Below are positions 56,760-64,000 of a stretch of DNA of 64,000 bases, piece by piece. A program made the position numbers and the translations under genes. The stretch comes from Pseudomonadota bacterium (lineage in GTDB: Bacteria; Pseudomonadota; Gammaproteobacteria; Burkholderiales; Burkholderiaceae_E): positions 62,001-126,000 of the forward strand of contig JAEWFA010000035.1 in the NCBI GenBank assembly GCA_023389055.1, read 5' to 3'. The notes under the pieces are model-generated. The model was not told the DNA's origin, did not search any database, and saw only the letters and a program-made list of their open reading frames with translations. Positions within the stretch are counted from its first letter, which is position 1, and each line of letters begins with the position of its first letter.

Positions 56760-57597
56760 GGGGGCGCCGCGCATCGTCGCGTCGGCGTCGAACCCGCGCT
56801 ACCGACGGTTGCTTGCGCTGGTCGGCTCCACACGCGAGCGCGCGCGAGCCGGCGTCGTCGTGCTCGAGGGCGTGCACCTGCTGCAGGCATGGGCCGATCG
56901 CTTCGGCGGCGAGGCGGTGCCGGAGCTTTTCGCGGCTCGTCGCGGGATGGCCGACCCCGCGATCGGCTCGTGGGTCGTTCGCCATCGCGAGCGCGCGATC
57001 GTGCTCGAAGACCGGCTGTTCGACCGCGCGAGCGGCGTCGAGCACGGACCCGGGTTGCTGGCGATCGTCGCGCTGCCGCAGGCCCAGCTGCCCGATCGGC
57101 TCGAGGAAGACGCGGTCTACCTGGACCGCGTGCAGGACCCGGGCAACGTCGGCACCGTGCTGCGCAGCTGCGCCGCCACCGGCGTGCGGCGCATTCTCTG
57201 CGCGCCCGGCACCGCCGCATGCTGGTCGCCGAAAGTGCTGCGCGCTGCGATGGGCGCACACTTCGCGCTCGAGATCCACGAGGGAATCGACGCCGTCGCG
57301 CTGCAGGCGCGGTGCCGCATCACCGCGATGGCAACCGACGCCGGCGCGACGCGCTCGCTCTACGACTGCGACCTTCGCGCGCCCACGCTCTGGCTGCTCG
57401 GCAACGAAGGGCAGGGACTCGCGCCGCATTGGAGCGACTGGAGGCGCATGCGGCGCGTGTCGATTCCCCAGACCGCGGCGGTGGAGTCGCTGAACGTCGG
57501 CGTGGCCGCCGCGCTGTGCCTGTACGAACAATGGCGCCAGCGCGGCTTCCCCGGCAGCCGGCGCGGGGACGACGCGCGCGTGGGCGGGGCGCCCTAG
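56752..57597 (+). CDS. SpoU/TrmH family RNA 2'-O-methyltransferase
   Basis: An SAM-dependent SPOUT-fold ribose methyltransferase of 281 residues, most likely acting on rRNA. The three SPOUT motifs are present: LDRVQDPGNVGTVLRSCAA, LWLLGNEGQGL and SIPQTAAVESLNVGVAAALCLYE. The N-terminal L30-like substrate domain (NPRYRRLLALVGSTRERA, LEGVHLLQAW) fits the RlmB/TsnR branch, but the exact target base cannot be told. It ends the 16-gene run begun by rpsB. Its TAG stop lies inside an 8-base inverted repeat shared with the convergent ppsR stop. Confidence 0.88.
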   Translation: MPEGAPRIVASASNPRYRRLLALVGSTRERARAGVVVLEGVHLLQAWADRFGGEAVPELFAARRGMADPAIGSWVVRHRERAIVLEDRLFDRASGVEHGPGLLAIVALPQAQLPDRLEEDAVYLDRVQDPGNVGTVLRSCAATGVRRILCAPGTAACWSPKVLRAAMGAHFALEIHEGIDAVALQARCRITAMATDAGATRSLYDCDLRAPTLWLLGNEGQGLAPHWSDWRRMRRVSIPQTAAVESLNVGVAAALCLYEQWRQRGFPGSRRGDDARVGGAP

Positions 57598-57704
57598 GAG
57601 GCGCAAAGCGCCTTCGGTGCAACCACCACCGGCGTCGTCGGCGCCTTGCCTGCAGCCCGCCTGGCATCGGCGCGGGCTCGATTCAACTCCGACAGACTCC
57701 TAGG
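57593..57704. repeat. Inverted repeat holding both convergent stop codons (SpoU gene / ppsR)
   Basis: CCTAGGAG (57593-57600) and CTCCTAGG (57697-57704) are perfect inverted copies 96 bases apart; each contains the TAG stop of its gene. Next to the left copy is a short hairpin, AGGCGC-AAA-GCGCCT (57599-57613), with a poor T run. This may be a weak two-way terminator or chance; nothing else is recognised in the 102-base gap. Confidence 0.35.
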
Positions 57705-58593
57705 CGAGGTCCAGTTCGTGCAGCACCGTCGCGGCGATCTCCTCGATCGACTTCGTCGTCGAGGACAGCCAGCGGATCCCCTCGCGACGCATCAGCGCCT
57801 CGCCCTGGCCGACTTCATAGCGGCAGTTCTGCAGCGACGCGTAGCGGCTGCCCGGGCGCCGTTCGTTGCGGATCTCCGCCAGACGCTCGGGAGCGATCGA
57901 CAACCCGAACAGCTTCGGCTTGTAGCGGTACAGCACGTCCGGCAGGCGGCCTCGTTCGAAGTCTTCCGGAACGAGCGGGTAGTTGGCTGCGCGGATGCCG
58001 TGCTGCATCGCCAGGAACAGGCTCGTCGGCGTCTTTCCGCTGCGAGACACGCCGATCAGGATCACTTCGGCGTGGTCGAGCTCGATGTGGCTTTGCCCGT
58101 CGTCGTGCGCCAGCGTGTAGTTGATCGCCGCGATCCGGCGCTGGTAGGCCTCGGAGTTGGTCGCCGTGTGCGAGCGGCCCACCGTGTGCGTGGAACGAAC
58201 GCCGAACTCGCTCTCGAGCGGTTCGACGAACGTGGCGAACAGGTCGAGGTAGCGGCAGTTCGCCATGCGCACGATGTCGTTGATCGACGGGTCGATCAGC
58301 GTGCTGAAGACGACGGCGCGGTTGCCGTCGGCCAGCGCCTGGCGGTCGATGCGCTCGACCGCCTGCTGCGCCTTCTCCACCGAATCGACGAAGGGCAGGC
58401 GCACCTGGCGCAGCTTCATCGGCTCGAATTGCGTGAGCAGCGAGTGGCCGAACGTCTCGGCGGTGATGCCGGTGCCGTCGGAGACGAAAAAGATCGTCCG
58501 CTCGAAGCGCGGTTGCCCGGCTGCGGGGTCGGTTGCGACCGTGCCGATGGGCGACGCCGCTGCAGCGGCCGGATCGCTGGGGCGCTCGCTCAT
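57700..58593 (-). CDS. ppsR: PEP synthetase regulatory protein (bifunctional kinase/phosphorylase)
   Basis: PpsR switches phosphoenolpyruvate synthase off and on by ADP-dependent threonine phosphorylation and phosphate-dependent removal. 297 residues, DUF299 family. The start MSERPSDPA gives a short variable head before TIFFVSDGTGITAETFGHSLL; the P-loop is LIGVSRSGKTPTSLFLA and the tail has ALMRREGIRWLSSTTKSIEEIA. It is divergent from its target ppsA, the arrangement seen across betaproteobacteria. Confidence 0.95.
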   Translation of the reverse strand: MSERPSDPAAAAASPIGTVATDPAAGQPRFERTIFFVSDGTGITAETFGHSLLTQFEPMKLRQVRLPFVDSVEKAQQAVERIDRQALADGNRAVVFSTLIDPSINDIVRMANCRYLDLFATFVEPLESEFGVRSTHTVGRSHTATNSEAYQRRIAAINYTLAHDDGQSHIELDHAEVILIGVSRSGKTPTSLFLAMQHGIRAANYPLVPEDFERGRLPDVLYRYKPKLFGLSIAPERLAEIRNERRPGSRYASLQNCRYEVGQGEALMRREGIRWLSSTTKSIEEIAATVLHELDLA

Positions 58594-58645
58594 CGCAGTC
58601 TCGCCGACCCCGAAGGGTCGCGCCGGAGGCGCCGGCGGTGCGCAG

Positions 58646-58651
58646 TAGAAT
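58646..58651 (+). promoter_or_regulatory. Putative -10 of ppsA
   Basis: TAGAAT in the 151-base ppsR/ppsA gap predicts a start near 58658 and a leader of about 87 bases. No good -35 is seen. The 12 bases from 58646 are identical to the -10 region of the hydroxyacyl-CoA dehydrogenase. Confidence 0.35.
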
Positions 58652-58744
58652 CGCCCGAGAGACCGACCGGCCGCAGCGGCGCCGGTCCCCTGCACGCATC
58701 GGGACGCGCGCAAGACGAATTTCCAACCATGTCAGGACCTTTCC

Positions 58745-61132
58745 ATGACTTCGAACGACGAACGATACGTCGTCGCCTTCGAGGCGTTGCGCATGACCGA
58801 TGTCGAATCGGTCGGCGGCAAGAACGCCTCCCTGGGCGAGATGATCGGAGAACTTGCGGCCTCGGGCGTACGGGTGCCGGGCGGCTTCGCCACCACGGCA
58901 TTCGCCTTTCGTGACTTCCTCGACAGGAACGGACTCACCGAACGCATCGCCGCGCGCCTGCGCGAGTTGAACACCGAGGACGTCAAGGCGCTCGCCGAAT
59001 GCGGCGCCGAGATCCGCGGATGGGTCGTCGACGCGCCGCTGCCGGCGCCGCTCGAGCAGGCCATCCGCGCGCATTATCGCCGGATGGCCGAGGAGGCGGG
59101 TGGCCAGCTCGCGGTGGCGGTCCGCTCGTCGGCCACCGCCGAGGACCTTCCCGACGCTTCGTTCGCCGGCCAGCAGGAGAGCTACCTGAACGTCGTCGGC
59201 ATCGAGGCGGTGCTCGATCGCATCCGGCACGTCTTCGCGTCGCTGTACAACGACCGCGCAATCTCGTACCGCGTGCACAAGGGCTTCGAGCACGGCGAGG
59301 TGGCGTTGTCGGCGGGCGTGCAGCGCATGGTGCGCAGCGACCTCGCAAGCTCGGGCGTCATGTTCACGATCGACACCGAGTCGGGATTCCCCGACGTCGT
59401 CTTCATCACCAGCGCGTACGGACTGGGCGAGACGGTCGTGCAGGGCGCGGTGAACCCCGACGAGTTCTACGTGCACAAGCCGATGCTGGAGAGGGGCAAG
59501 TTCCCGATCATCCGTCGCGAGCTGGGCTCCAAGCTGATCCGGATGGCCTTCGCCCCCGAGGCCGACGGCACCGATCCGGGCCGGCGCGTGCGCACGCTCG
59601 ATACGACGCTCGAGGCGCGCAACCGGTTCTCGCTGTCGGACGACGACGTGGTCGAGCTGGCGCGCTACGCGGTCATCATCGAGCGGCACTACGGCCGGCC
59701 GATGGACATCGAATGGGGCAAGGACGGCGCCGACGGCAAGCTCTACATCCTGCAGGCGCGTCCCGAAACGGTGAAGTCGCGCGCCGGGGAGACGCGCCAG
59801 CAGCGCTACAAGCTCAAGTCGAGCTCGGAGGTGCTGGTCTCGGGTCGCGCCATCGGGCAGAAGGTGGGCGCGGGCCAGGTACGAGTGGTGGCCGACGCGA
59901 GCGCGATGGACCGCGTCCAGCCGGGTGACGTGCTCGTCACCGACATGACCGATCCGAACTGGGAGCCGGTGATGAAGCGTGCATCGGCGATCGTCACCAA
60001 CCGGGGAGGGCGCACCTGCCACGCGGCGATCATCGCGCGCGAGCTCGGCATCCCGGCCGTCGTGGGTTGCGGCGACGCCACCGACCGGCTGAAGGACGGC
60101 GCGCTGGTCACCGTGTCGTGCGCCGAGGGCGACACCGGCTTCATCTACGACGGGCTGCTCGAGACCGAGGTCACCGAGATCGACTCCGGCGCGATGCCGC
60201 CGTTGCCCGTGAAGCTGATGGTCAACGTCGGCAATCCGCAGCTCGCCTTCGATTTCGCGCTGCTGCCCAGCGAGGGAGTCGGCCTCGCGCGGCTCGAGTT
60301 CATCATCAACAACAACATCGGCATCCATCCGAAGGCGATCCTCGACTACCCGAACGTCGACGCCGAGCTGAAGAAGGCGGTGGAGAGCGTCGCTCGCGGA
60401 CACGCGACGCCGCGGGCGTTCTACGTCGAGCGCCTGACCGAGGGCGTGGCGACGATTGCCGCGGCGTTCTGGCCGCGCCCGGTGATCGTGCGGCTGTCCG
60501 ACTTCAAGTCGAACGAGTACCGCAAGCTCATCGGCGGCTCGCGCTACGAGCCCGACGAGGAGAACCCGATGCTCGGCTTTCGCGGCGCCTCGCGCTACAT
60601 CGCCGAGAGCTTCCGCGACTGCTTCGAGCTCGAATGCGAGGCGATGCGCCGCGTGCGAGGCGAGATGGGGTTCACCAACGTCGAGCTGATGGTGCCCTTC
60701 GTGCGAACGACGAAGGAGGCCGAGGGCGTCGTCGAGCTGCTGTCGCGCTACGGATTGCGGCGAGGCGAGCAGGGCCTGCGCTTGATCATGATGTGCGAGC
60801 TGCCGTCGAATGCGCTGCTCGCCGAGCAGTTCCTCGAGTACTTCGACGGCTTCTCGATCGGCTCGAACGACCTGACGCAGCTCACGCTGGGCCTGGACCG
60901 CGACTCGGGTCTGGTCGCCGAAGGCTTCGACGAGCGCGACCCCGCGGTAAGGGTGCTGCTCGAGCGGGCGATCCGCGCCTGCCGCAACGCCGGCAAGTAC
61001 GTCGGCATCTGCGGCCAGGGCCCCTCCGACCACCCCGACTTTGCCCGCTGGCTGATGGAGCAGGGGATCGAATCGATCTCGCTCAATCCGGACACGCTGC
61101 TGTCTACCTGGCAGCAGCTGGCAGGAAAGTGA
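58745..61132 (+). CDS. ppsA: Phosphoenolpyruvate synthase
   Basis: PpsA turns pyruvate, ATP and water into PEP, AMP and phosphate, the entry to gluconeogenesis. 795 residues. The N-terminal ATP-grasp domain starts with SVGGKNASLGEM and contains RSSATAEDLPDASFAGQQES; the phosphohistidine domain has the catalytic His in GGRTCHAAIIARELG near residue 425, with the regulatory Thr just before it as the PpsR target; the C-terminal TIM-barrel ends with the NAGKYVGICGQGPSDHPDF active-site Cys motif. The TGA stop is formed by the first unit of a GTGAAGG hairpin repeat. Confidence 0.97.
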   Translation: MTSNDERYVVAFEALRMTDVESVGGKNASLGEMIGELAASGVRVPGGFATTAFAFRDFLDRNGLTERIAARLRELNTEDVKALAECGAEIRGWVVDAPLPAPLEQAIRAHYRRMAEEAGGQLAVAVRSSATAEDLPDASFAGQQESYLNVVGIEAVLDRIRHVFASLYNDRAISYRVHKGFEHGEVALSAGVQRMVRSDLASSGVMFTIDTESGFPDVVFITSAYGLGETVVQGAVNPDEFYVHKPMLERGKFPIIRRELGSKLIRMAFAPEADGTDPGRRVRTLDTTLEARNRFSLSDDDVVELARYAVIIERHYGRPMDIEWGKDGADGKLYILQARPETVKSRAGETRQQRYKLKSSSEVLVSGRAIGQKVGAGQVRVVADASAMDRVQPGDVLVTDMTDPNWEPVMKRASAIVTNRGGRTCHAAIIARELGIPAVVGCGDATDRLKDGALVTVSCAEGDTGFIYDGLLETEVTEIDSGAMPPLPVKLMVNVGNPQLAFDFALLPSEGVGLARLEFIINNNIGIHPKAILDYPNVDAELKKAVESVARGHATPRAFYVERLTEGVATIAAAFWPRPVIVRLSDFKSNEYRKLIGGSRYEPDEENPMLGFRGASRYIAESFRDCFELECEAMRRVRGEMGFTNVELMVPFVRTTKEAEGVVELLSRYGLRRGEQGLRLIMMCELPSNALLAEQFLEYFDGFSIGSNDLTQLTLGLDRDSGLVAEGFDERDPAVRVLLERAIRACRNAGKYVGICGQGPSDHPDFARWLMEQGIESISLNPDTLLSTWQQLAGK

Positions 61133-61223
61133 AGGGTCAAGGGTGAAGGGTGAAGGGCAGGGATAGCGAGGGGAAGGTCGGCGCAGGCTCGGCCCCCTTC
61201 ACCCTTCACCCTTTGCCCTTCAC
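61129..61223. repeat. GTGAAGG-unit hairpin repeat, copy 3 (ppsA/smpB convergent ends)
   Basis: The left arm 61129-61157 and right arm 61195-61223 are inverted repeats matching at 27 of 29 positions, around a 37-base loop. Each arm is about four tandem GTGAAGGG-type units. The ppsA stop (61130-61132) and the smpB stop (61206-61208) both lie inside the arms. The first 22 bases equal those of copy 1 at 11918. A further degenerate unit reaches 61234 within smpB. Confidence 0.88.
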
Positions 61224-61664
61224 GTTGCCCTTCAGGACCCTCTGCCGTTCGCGTTCCCATTCGCGTTCGCGTTCGGTGGCGCGCTTGTCGTACTGGCGCT
61301 TGCCCTTGGCCAGGCCGATCGTCGCCTTCACGCGTCCCTTGGCGTAGTGCAGATCGAGCGGCACCAGCGTGTAGCCGGCGCGCTCTACCTTGCCGATGAG
61401 CTTGGCGATCTCGCCGGCGTGCATCAGCAGCTTGCGCGAGCGCAGCGGGTCGGGCTTCACATGCGTGGACGCCTCGGGCAGCGGAGTGATGTGCGCGCCG
61501 ATCAGGTAGAGCTCGGCATCGCGCACGATGACGTAGCCTTCCTTCAGTTGCACGCGTCCGGCGCGGATCGCCTTGACTTCCCAGCCTTCGAGCACGAGTC
61601 CCGCCTCGAAGCGCTCCTCGATGGAGTAATCGTGCGTGGCCTTCCTGTTCTGCGCGATGCTCAT
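61206..61664 (-). CDS. smpB: SsrA-binding protein SmpB
   Basis: SmpB brings tmRNA into stalled ribosomes for trans-translation. 152 residues. The OB-fold core is clear (NRKATHDYSIEERFEAGLVLEGWEVKA in pieces, EGYVIVRDAELYLIGAHI, THVKPDPLRSRKLL, GYTLVPLDLHY, GRVKATIGLAKGKRQYDKR). The C-terminal tail, which enters the mRNA channel as a helix, normally ends shortly after RVLK-like sequence; here the last residues KGNVKGKG and the stop are encoded by the GTGAAGG repeat. It is divergent from ratA. Confidence 0.95.
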   Translation of the reverse strand: MSIAQNRKATHDYSIEERFEAGLVLEGWEVKAIRAGRVQLKEGYVIVRDAELYLIGAHITPLPEASTHVKPDPLRSRKLLMHAGEIAKLIGKVERAGYTLVPLDLHYAKGRVKATIGLAKGKRQYDKRATEREREWERERQRVLKGNVKGKG

Positions 61665-61759
61665 GTCCCGGGTGCCGCTCCGCCGTTGGCTGCCCCGAGG
61701 ATACCCTCCGGGCGCGCCATTTCGGAGCGACTGCGGCGTTGCGCGATCGGGCCGATATC

Positions 61760-61773
61760 ATTCGATATCGAAT
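61760..61773. repeat. 14-base perfect palindrome between smpB and ratA
   Basis: ATTCGATATCGAAT is a perfect palindrome within an AT-rich patch that also has TATCAT (61756-61761), a -10-like hexamer toward ratA. A half copy, CGATATC, lies just left. Its position between two divergent genes suits an operator, but no regulator is known to me for this site. Confidence 0.45.
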
Positions 61774-61856
61774 CGAACTCGCGCCTTGCCTCCGGGCCCT
61801 CGAGCACTCGTCCACGCGGCGGCCGGCGGCGGAGCCGCACACGGGAATCCTGATCG

Positions 61857-62297
61857 GTGCACGCCGTCCGCAAGTCCGTCCTGCTTCCGTACAGCGATCG
61901 GAAGATGTACGAACTCGTCGAGCGCGTCGAGGATTACCCGAAGTTCCTGCCGTGGTGCGGGGGTACCGAGGTCCATCGCGAGAGCGACGAGCGCGTCGTC
62001 GCCACCGTGCTGATCGATTTCCGCGGGTTGAAGCAGCGCTTCACCACCACCAACCTGCAGCGCCCGCCCCAAGCGATCTCGATGCGCCTGCGCGAGGGGC
62101 CCTTCTCGCGACTGGACGGCGAATGGCGCTTTCGCGCGTTGCGCGACGACGCGTGCAAGGTCGAGTTCTCGCTGGAGTACTCGTTCGCCGGCGGCCTGCT
62201 CGGCCGTGCGCTGGCGCCGGTTTTCGACCAGATCGCACGCTCGTTCATCGACGCCTTCGTGCGCCGTGCCGACCAGGTCTACGGGAGTACGGGTTGA
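61857..62297 (+). CDS. ratA: RatA / Coq10-type START-domain protein
   Basis: A 146-residue START-fold (polyketide cyclase/SRPBCC) protein. E. coli RatA was reported to block 70S assembly when overproduced, while the eukaryotic relative Coq10 is a ubiquinone chaperone. Signatures are MYELVERVEDYPKFLPWCGG near residue 20, LIDFRGLKQRFTT and the C-terminal helix FDQIARSFIDAFVRRADQVYG. The GTG start at 61857 is the only suitable start for the conserved N-terminus. It overlaps rnfH, matching the yfjG-yfjF pair of E. coli beside smpB. Confidence 0.92.
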   Translation: MHAVRKSVLLPYSDRKMYELVERVEDYPKFLPWCGGTEVHRESDERVVATVLIDFRGLKQRFTTTNLQRPPQAISMRLREGPFSRLDGEWRFRALRDDACKVEFSLEYSFAGGLLGRALAPVFDQIARSFIDAFVRRADQVYGSTG

Positions 62298-62620
62298 GCG
62301 CGTTGCGCATCGAGATCGCGTGGGTCGACGACGACGGGGCCGTGGTAGTGCGCGCGCTCGAACTGCCGGCGGGTGCGACGCCAGCGGACGCCCTCGATGC
62401 ACTGGGCGACACGGTCGCAGCCAGGCTGCGCGCGCGCGTCGGCAGCAATGAGCTGGCGGTGGCCGTTTACGGAAAACCGCGCGCCCTCGACGCGGTGCTG
62501 AACGACGGAGACCGCGTCGAGCTCGTTGGCGCGCTGGTCATCGATCCCCGGACCGCGCGGCGAATGCGCGTGCGGCAGCGCAGGGCCGAGGGCGGCGATC
62601 CCCGCTGGACCCGGCGCTAG
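62294..62620 (+). CDS. rnfH: RnfH family ubiquitin-like protein (UPF0125)
   Basis: A small beta-grasp protein of unknown biochemical role, 108 residues here. The family pattern is visible: IEIAWVDDDGAVVVRALELPAG, then VAVYGKPRALDAVLNDGDRVEL and the basic end DPRTARRMRVRQRRAEGG. The start is probably TTG at 62294, overlapping the ratA stop as TTGA; a second TTG nine bases on is also possible, and no ATG or GTG fits. Despite the name, no rnf electron-transport genes are nearby. Confidence 0.88.
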   Translation: MSALRIEIAWVDDDGAVVVRALELPAGATPADALDALGDTVAARLRARVGSNELAVAVYGKPRALDAVLNDGDRVELVGALVIDPRTARRMRVRQRRAEGGDPRWTRR

Positions 62621-62630
62621 GGTCTCCGGC

Positions 62631-63179
62631 TCAACGACCGGAGCACAGGCGCGAGAAATCGGCTCGCGCGTTCTTCAGGCGCTGCACGCGCTGCGCGTCG
62701 TCCAGCGGTTCGGGCTCTCCGCGAGCGTTCAACGTCACCACGCGCATGCCGCTTTCTAGCGTGCGGATCTCGCGTTGCGCGTCGTCGCAGGCGCGCTTCA
62801 CCGTCGCTGCCCGGTCGGTCTCCTCGCGGGTCTTGGCTGCGTTCGCCTCGCGTTCGGCCAGGCGCTCGCGGAAAGCCCGCTCGCGCTCCACCCAGGTCGG
62901 CGCCGGCGCGCCGGTCGAGGCTCTGGGTGTCGATTGCGCAGCGTCGGCATCGCTGGTCGAGGCGGCGGAGCCCGCCTGCTGCGAGGCCGCTGCCGTCGAT
63001 GCGCCGACCGGCGAGCGCAGGATCTGCGACGGGCGGACGTCGGCCGGCGGCGGGCGGTCGGAGAAGACCATCCGCCCCTGTGCGTCGCGCCATTGCCAGG
63101 GCGTCGCCCAGCTGCCCGTCGATGCGAGGAAGAGCGTGGCGACGGCCAGGCTGCAGGTGACGAAACGGGTCGTATTCAT
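62631..63179 (-). CDS. DUF4124-domain exported protein
   Basis: A 182-residue secreted protein of unknown function. It has a signal peptide (MNTTRFVTCSLAVATLFLAS, cleavage near SWAT), then a DUF4124 domain at about residues 27-55 (PWQWRDAQGRMVFSDRPPP), a variable Ala/Ser/Gln-rich spacer and a charged helical end (ERERAFRERLAEREANAAKTR in pieces, CDDAQREIRTLESG). Two Cys remain in the mature C-terminal part and could form a disulfide. It converges on rnfH and is divergent from guaB; this placement is common in Burkholderiales. Confidence 0.88.
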   Translation of the reverse strand: MNTTRFVTCSLAVATLFLASTGSWATPWQWRDAQGRMVFSDRPPPADVRPSQILRSPVGASTAAASQQAGSAASTSDADAAQSTPRASTGAPAPTWVERERAFRERLAEREANAAKTREETDRAATVKRACDDAQREIRTLESGMRVVTLNARGEPEPLDDAQRVQRLKNARADFSRLCSGR

Positions 63180-63305
63180 GGCGCTCGCTACGATGGCGGT
63201 CGCTGGCGATTGTCCCGGTGGACCGCGCGAGGCGACGACCGATCCCGACGGATGGCGGCGCGTGCGCGACGAAAGCGGCGCTGCGGGCGGGGTCGAGTGC
63301 GCCGG

Positions 63306-63311
63306 TATAAT
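63306..63311 (+). promoter_or_regulatory. Putative -10 of guaB
   Basis: A perfect TATAAT 23 bases before the guaB ATG, with GAGGG as ribosome site in between. The -35 region is GC-rich and does not match. The other 130 bases of the gap up to the DUF4124 gene show nothing I recognise. Confidence 0.5.
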
Positions 63312-63334
63312 CGTCTTTTGTGCGCGAGGGCTCC

Positions 63335-64000
63335 ATGCGACTGGCCAAGAAGGCGCTCACGTTCGACGACGTCCTGCTCGTCCCCGCCTACTCCGAGATC
63401 CTTCCCCGCGACACCTCCCTCAGAACCCGGCTCACGCGCCGAATCGGGCTGAACATCCCGCTGGTGTCGGCGGCGATGGACACCGTCACCGAAGGCCGCC
63501 TGGCGATCGCCATCGCACAGGAAGGCGGCCTCGGAATCGTCCACAAGAACCTTTCTCCGGAGCAGCAGGCCGCCGAGGTCGCGCGCGTGAAGCGCCACGA
63601 GGCCGGGGTCGTCGTCGATCCGATCACGATCGAGCCCGACATGAAGGTGTTCGACGTGATCCAGCTCACGCAGCAGCACCGCATCTCGGGGCTGCCCGTC
63701 GTCCAGGGCCGCAAGGTCGTCGGCATCGTCACCAACCGCGACCTTCGCTTCGAGACGCGTCTGGACGAACCGGTGAGCCGGATCATGACGCCACGCGAGC
63801 GGCTCGTCACCGTGCACGAAGGCGCTTCGCTCGACGAGGCGCAGGCGCTGATGCACCGGCACCGGCTCGAGCGCGTGCTCGTCGTCGACGACCGCTTCGA
63901 GCTCAAGGGGCTCATCACCGTCAAGGACATCCTGAAGGCCACTGCGCATCCGGACGCGTGCAAGGATCCGCAGGGCAAGCTGCGTGTGGGTGCGGCGGTC
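63335..64000 (+). CDS. guaB: IMP dehydrogenase, N-terminal part (3' end outside window)
   Basis: GuaB oxidises IMP to XMP with NAD, the rate-limiting step to GMP. 222 residues are visible, still open at the window end. The TIM-barrel starts with ALTFDDVLLVPAYSEILPRD and NIPLVSAAMDTVTEGRLAIAIAQ; two CBS domains, the regulatory Bateman module, span about residues 90-205 (VIQLTQQHRISGLPVVQ, ALMHRHRLERVLVVDD). The catalytic Cys loop lies beyond the window. The ATG at 63335 is preceded by GAGGG. Confidence 0.97.
   Translation, partial: MRLAKKALTFDDVLLVPAYSEILPRDTSLRTRLTRRIGLNIPLVSAAMDTVTEGRLAIAIAQEGGLGIVHKNLSPEQQAAEVARVKRHEAGVVVDPITIEPDMKVFDVIQLTQQHRISGLPVVQGRKVVGIVTNRDLRFETRLDEPVSRIMTPRERLVTVHEGASLDEAQALMHRHRLERVLVVDDRFELKGLITVKDILKATAHPDACKDPQGKLRVGAAV

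Noticed and set aside
57815..61033. A 1072-codon frame antisense to ppsA that runs into ppsR
   Set aside because: His/Arg-rich shadow of ppsA codons; the true reverse-strand gene ppsR is in another frame and starts at 58593.

Overview
The window is 64 kb of a high-GC chromosome with tightly packed genes on both strands. Gene content and order point to a betaproteobacterium, most likely of the order Burkholderiales. The basis is the runs tig-clpP-clpX-lon-hupB-tRNA-Val-tRNA-Asp-ppiD, smc-zipA-ligA, rpsB through lpxB-rnhB, ppsR/ppsA and smpB/ratA-rnfH/guaB, plus a lipopolysaccharide-type outer membrane, hopanoid squalene genes and a type IV pilus ATPase. I found 54 protein genes (two cut by the window edges) and three tRNA genes. 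There is no insertion sequence, prophage, CRISPR array or broken gene.

Region by region. 1-3.9 kb: the end of radA, overlapped tail to tail by hpnC-hpnD-hpnE, which make squalene from farnesyl diphosphate. 4.0-8.3 kb: a two-gene RND efflux pump behind a strong promoter overlapped by a TetR-like operator. 8.4-17.3 kb: tRNA-Leu, then protein quality control (tig, clpP, clpX, lon), hupB, two tRNAs and ppiD. 17.4-23.3 kb: mnmH, a DUF1178 gene, and a reverse-strand run of a hydroxyacyl-CoA dehydrogenase, a PaaG-like isomerase/hydratase, an APH-fold kinase and a YfcG-type GST. 23.3-30.3 kb: a reverse-strand operon queF-dapD-pilU-yffB-dapE-prmB-yheS, mixing lysine/peptidoglycan precursor synthesis, queuosine synthesis and pilus retraction. 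30.5-38.5 kb: smc-zipA-ligA-mtnP (chromosome organisation, division, DNA ligation, nucleoside salvage). 38.6-42.0 kb: map-glnD on the reverse strand.

42.2-57.6 kb is one 16-gene co-directional run: rpsB, tsf, pyrH, frr (translation), uppS, cdsA, dxr (isoprenoid and phospholipid precursors), rseP, bamA, skp (envelope stress and outer-membrane assembly), lpxD, fabZ, lpxA, lpxB (lipid A), rnhB and a SpoU methyltransferase. 57.7-61.1 kb: the divergent pair ppsR/ppsA. 61.2-64 kb: smpB, ratA-rnfH, a DUF4124 gene and the start of guaB.

This is mostly housekeeping sequence and I see no obvious undescribed multi-gene defence or mobile system. The most interesting signals are non-coding: a dispersed hairpin repeat built from GTGAAGG units that sits on gene ends and supplies stop codons and C-terminal residues; overlapping divergent promoters at map/rpsB, where map appears leaderless (hpnC and the hydroxyacyl-CoA dehydrogenase look similar); and an intrinsic terminator only 14 bases before the ppiD start codon. 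Thirteen adjacent gene pairs overlap by exactly four bases, so translational coupling is pervasive.
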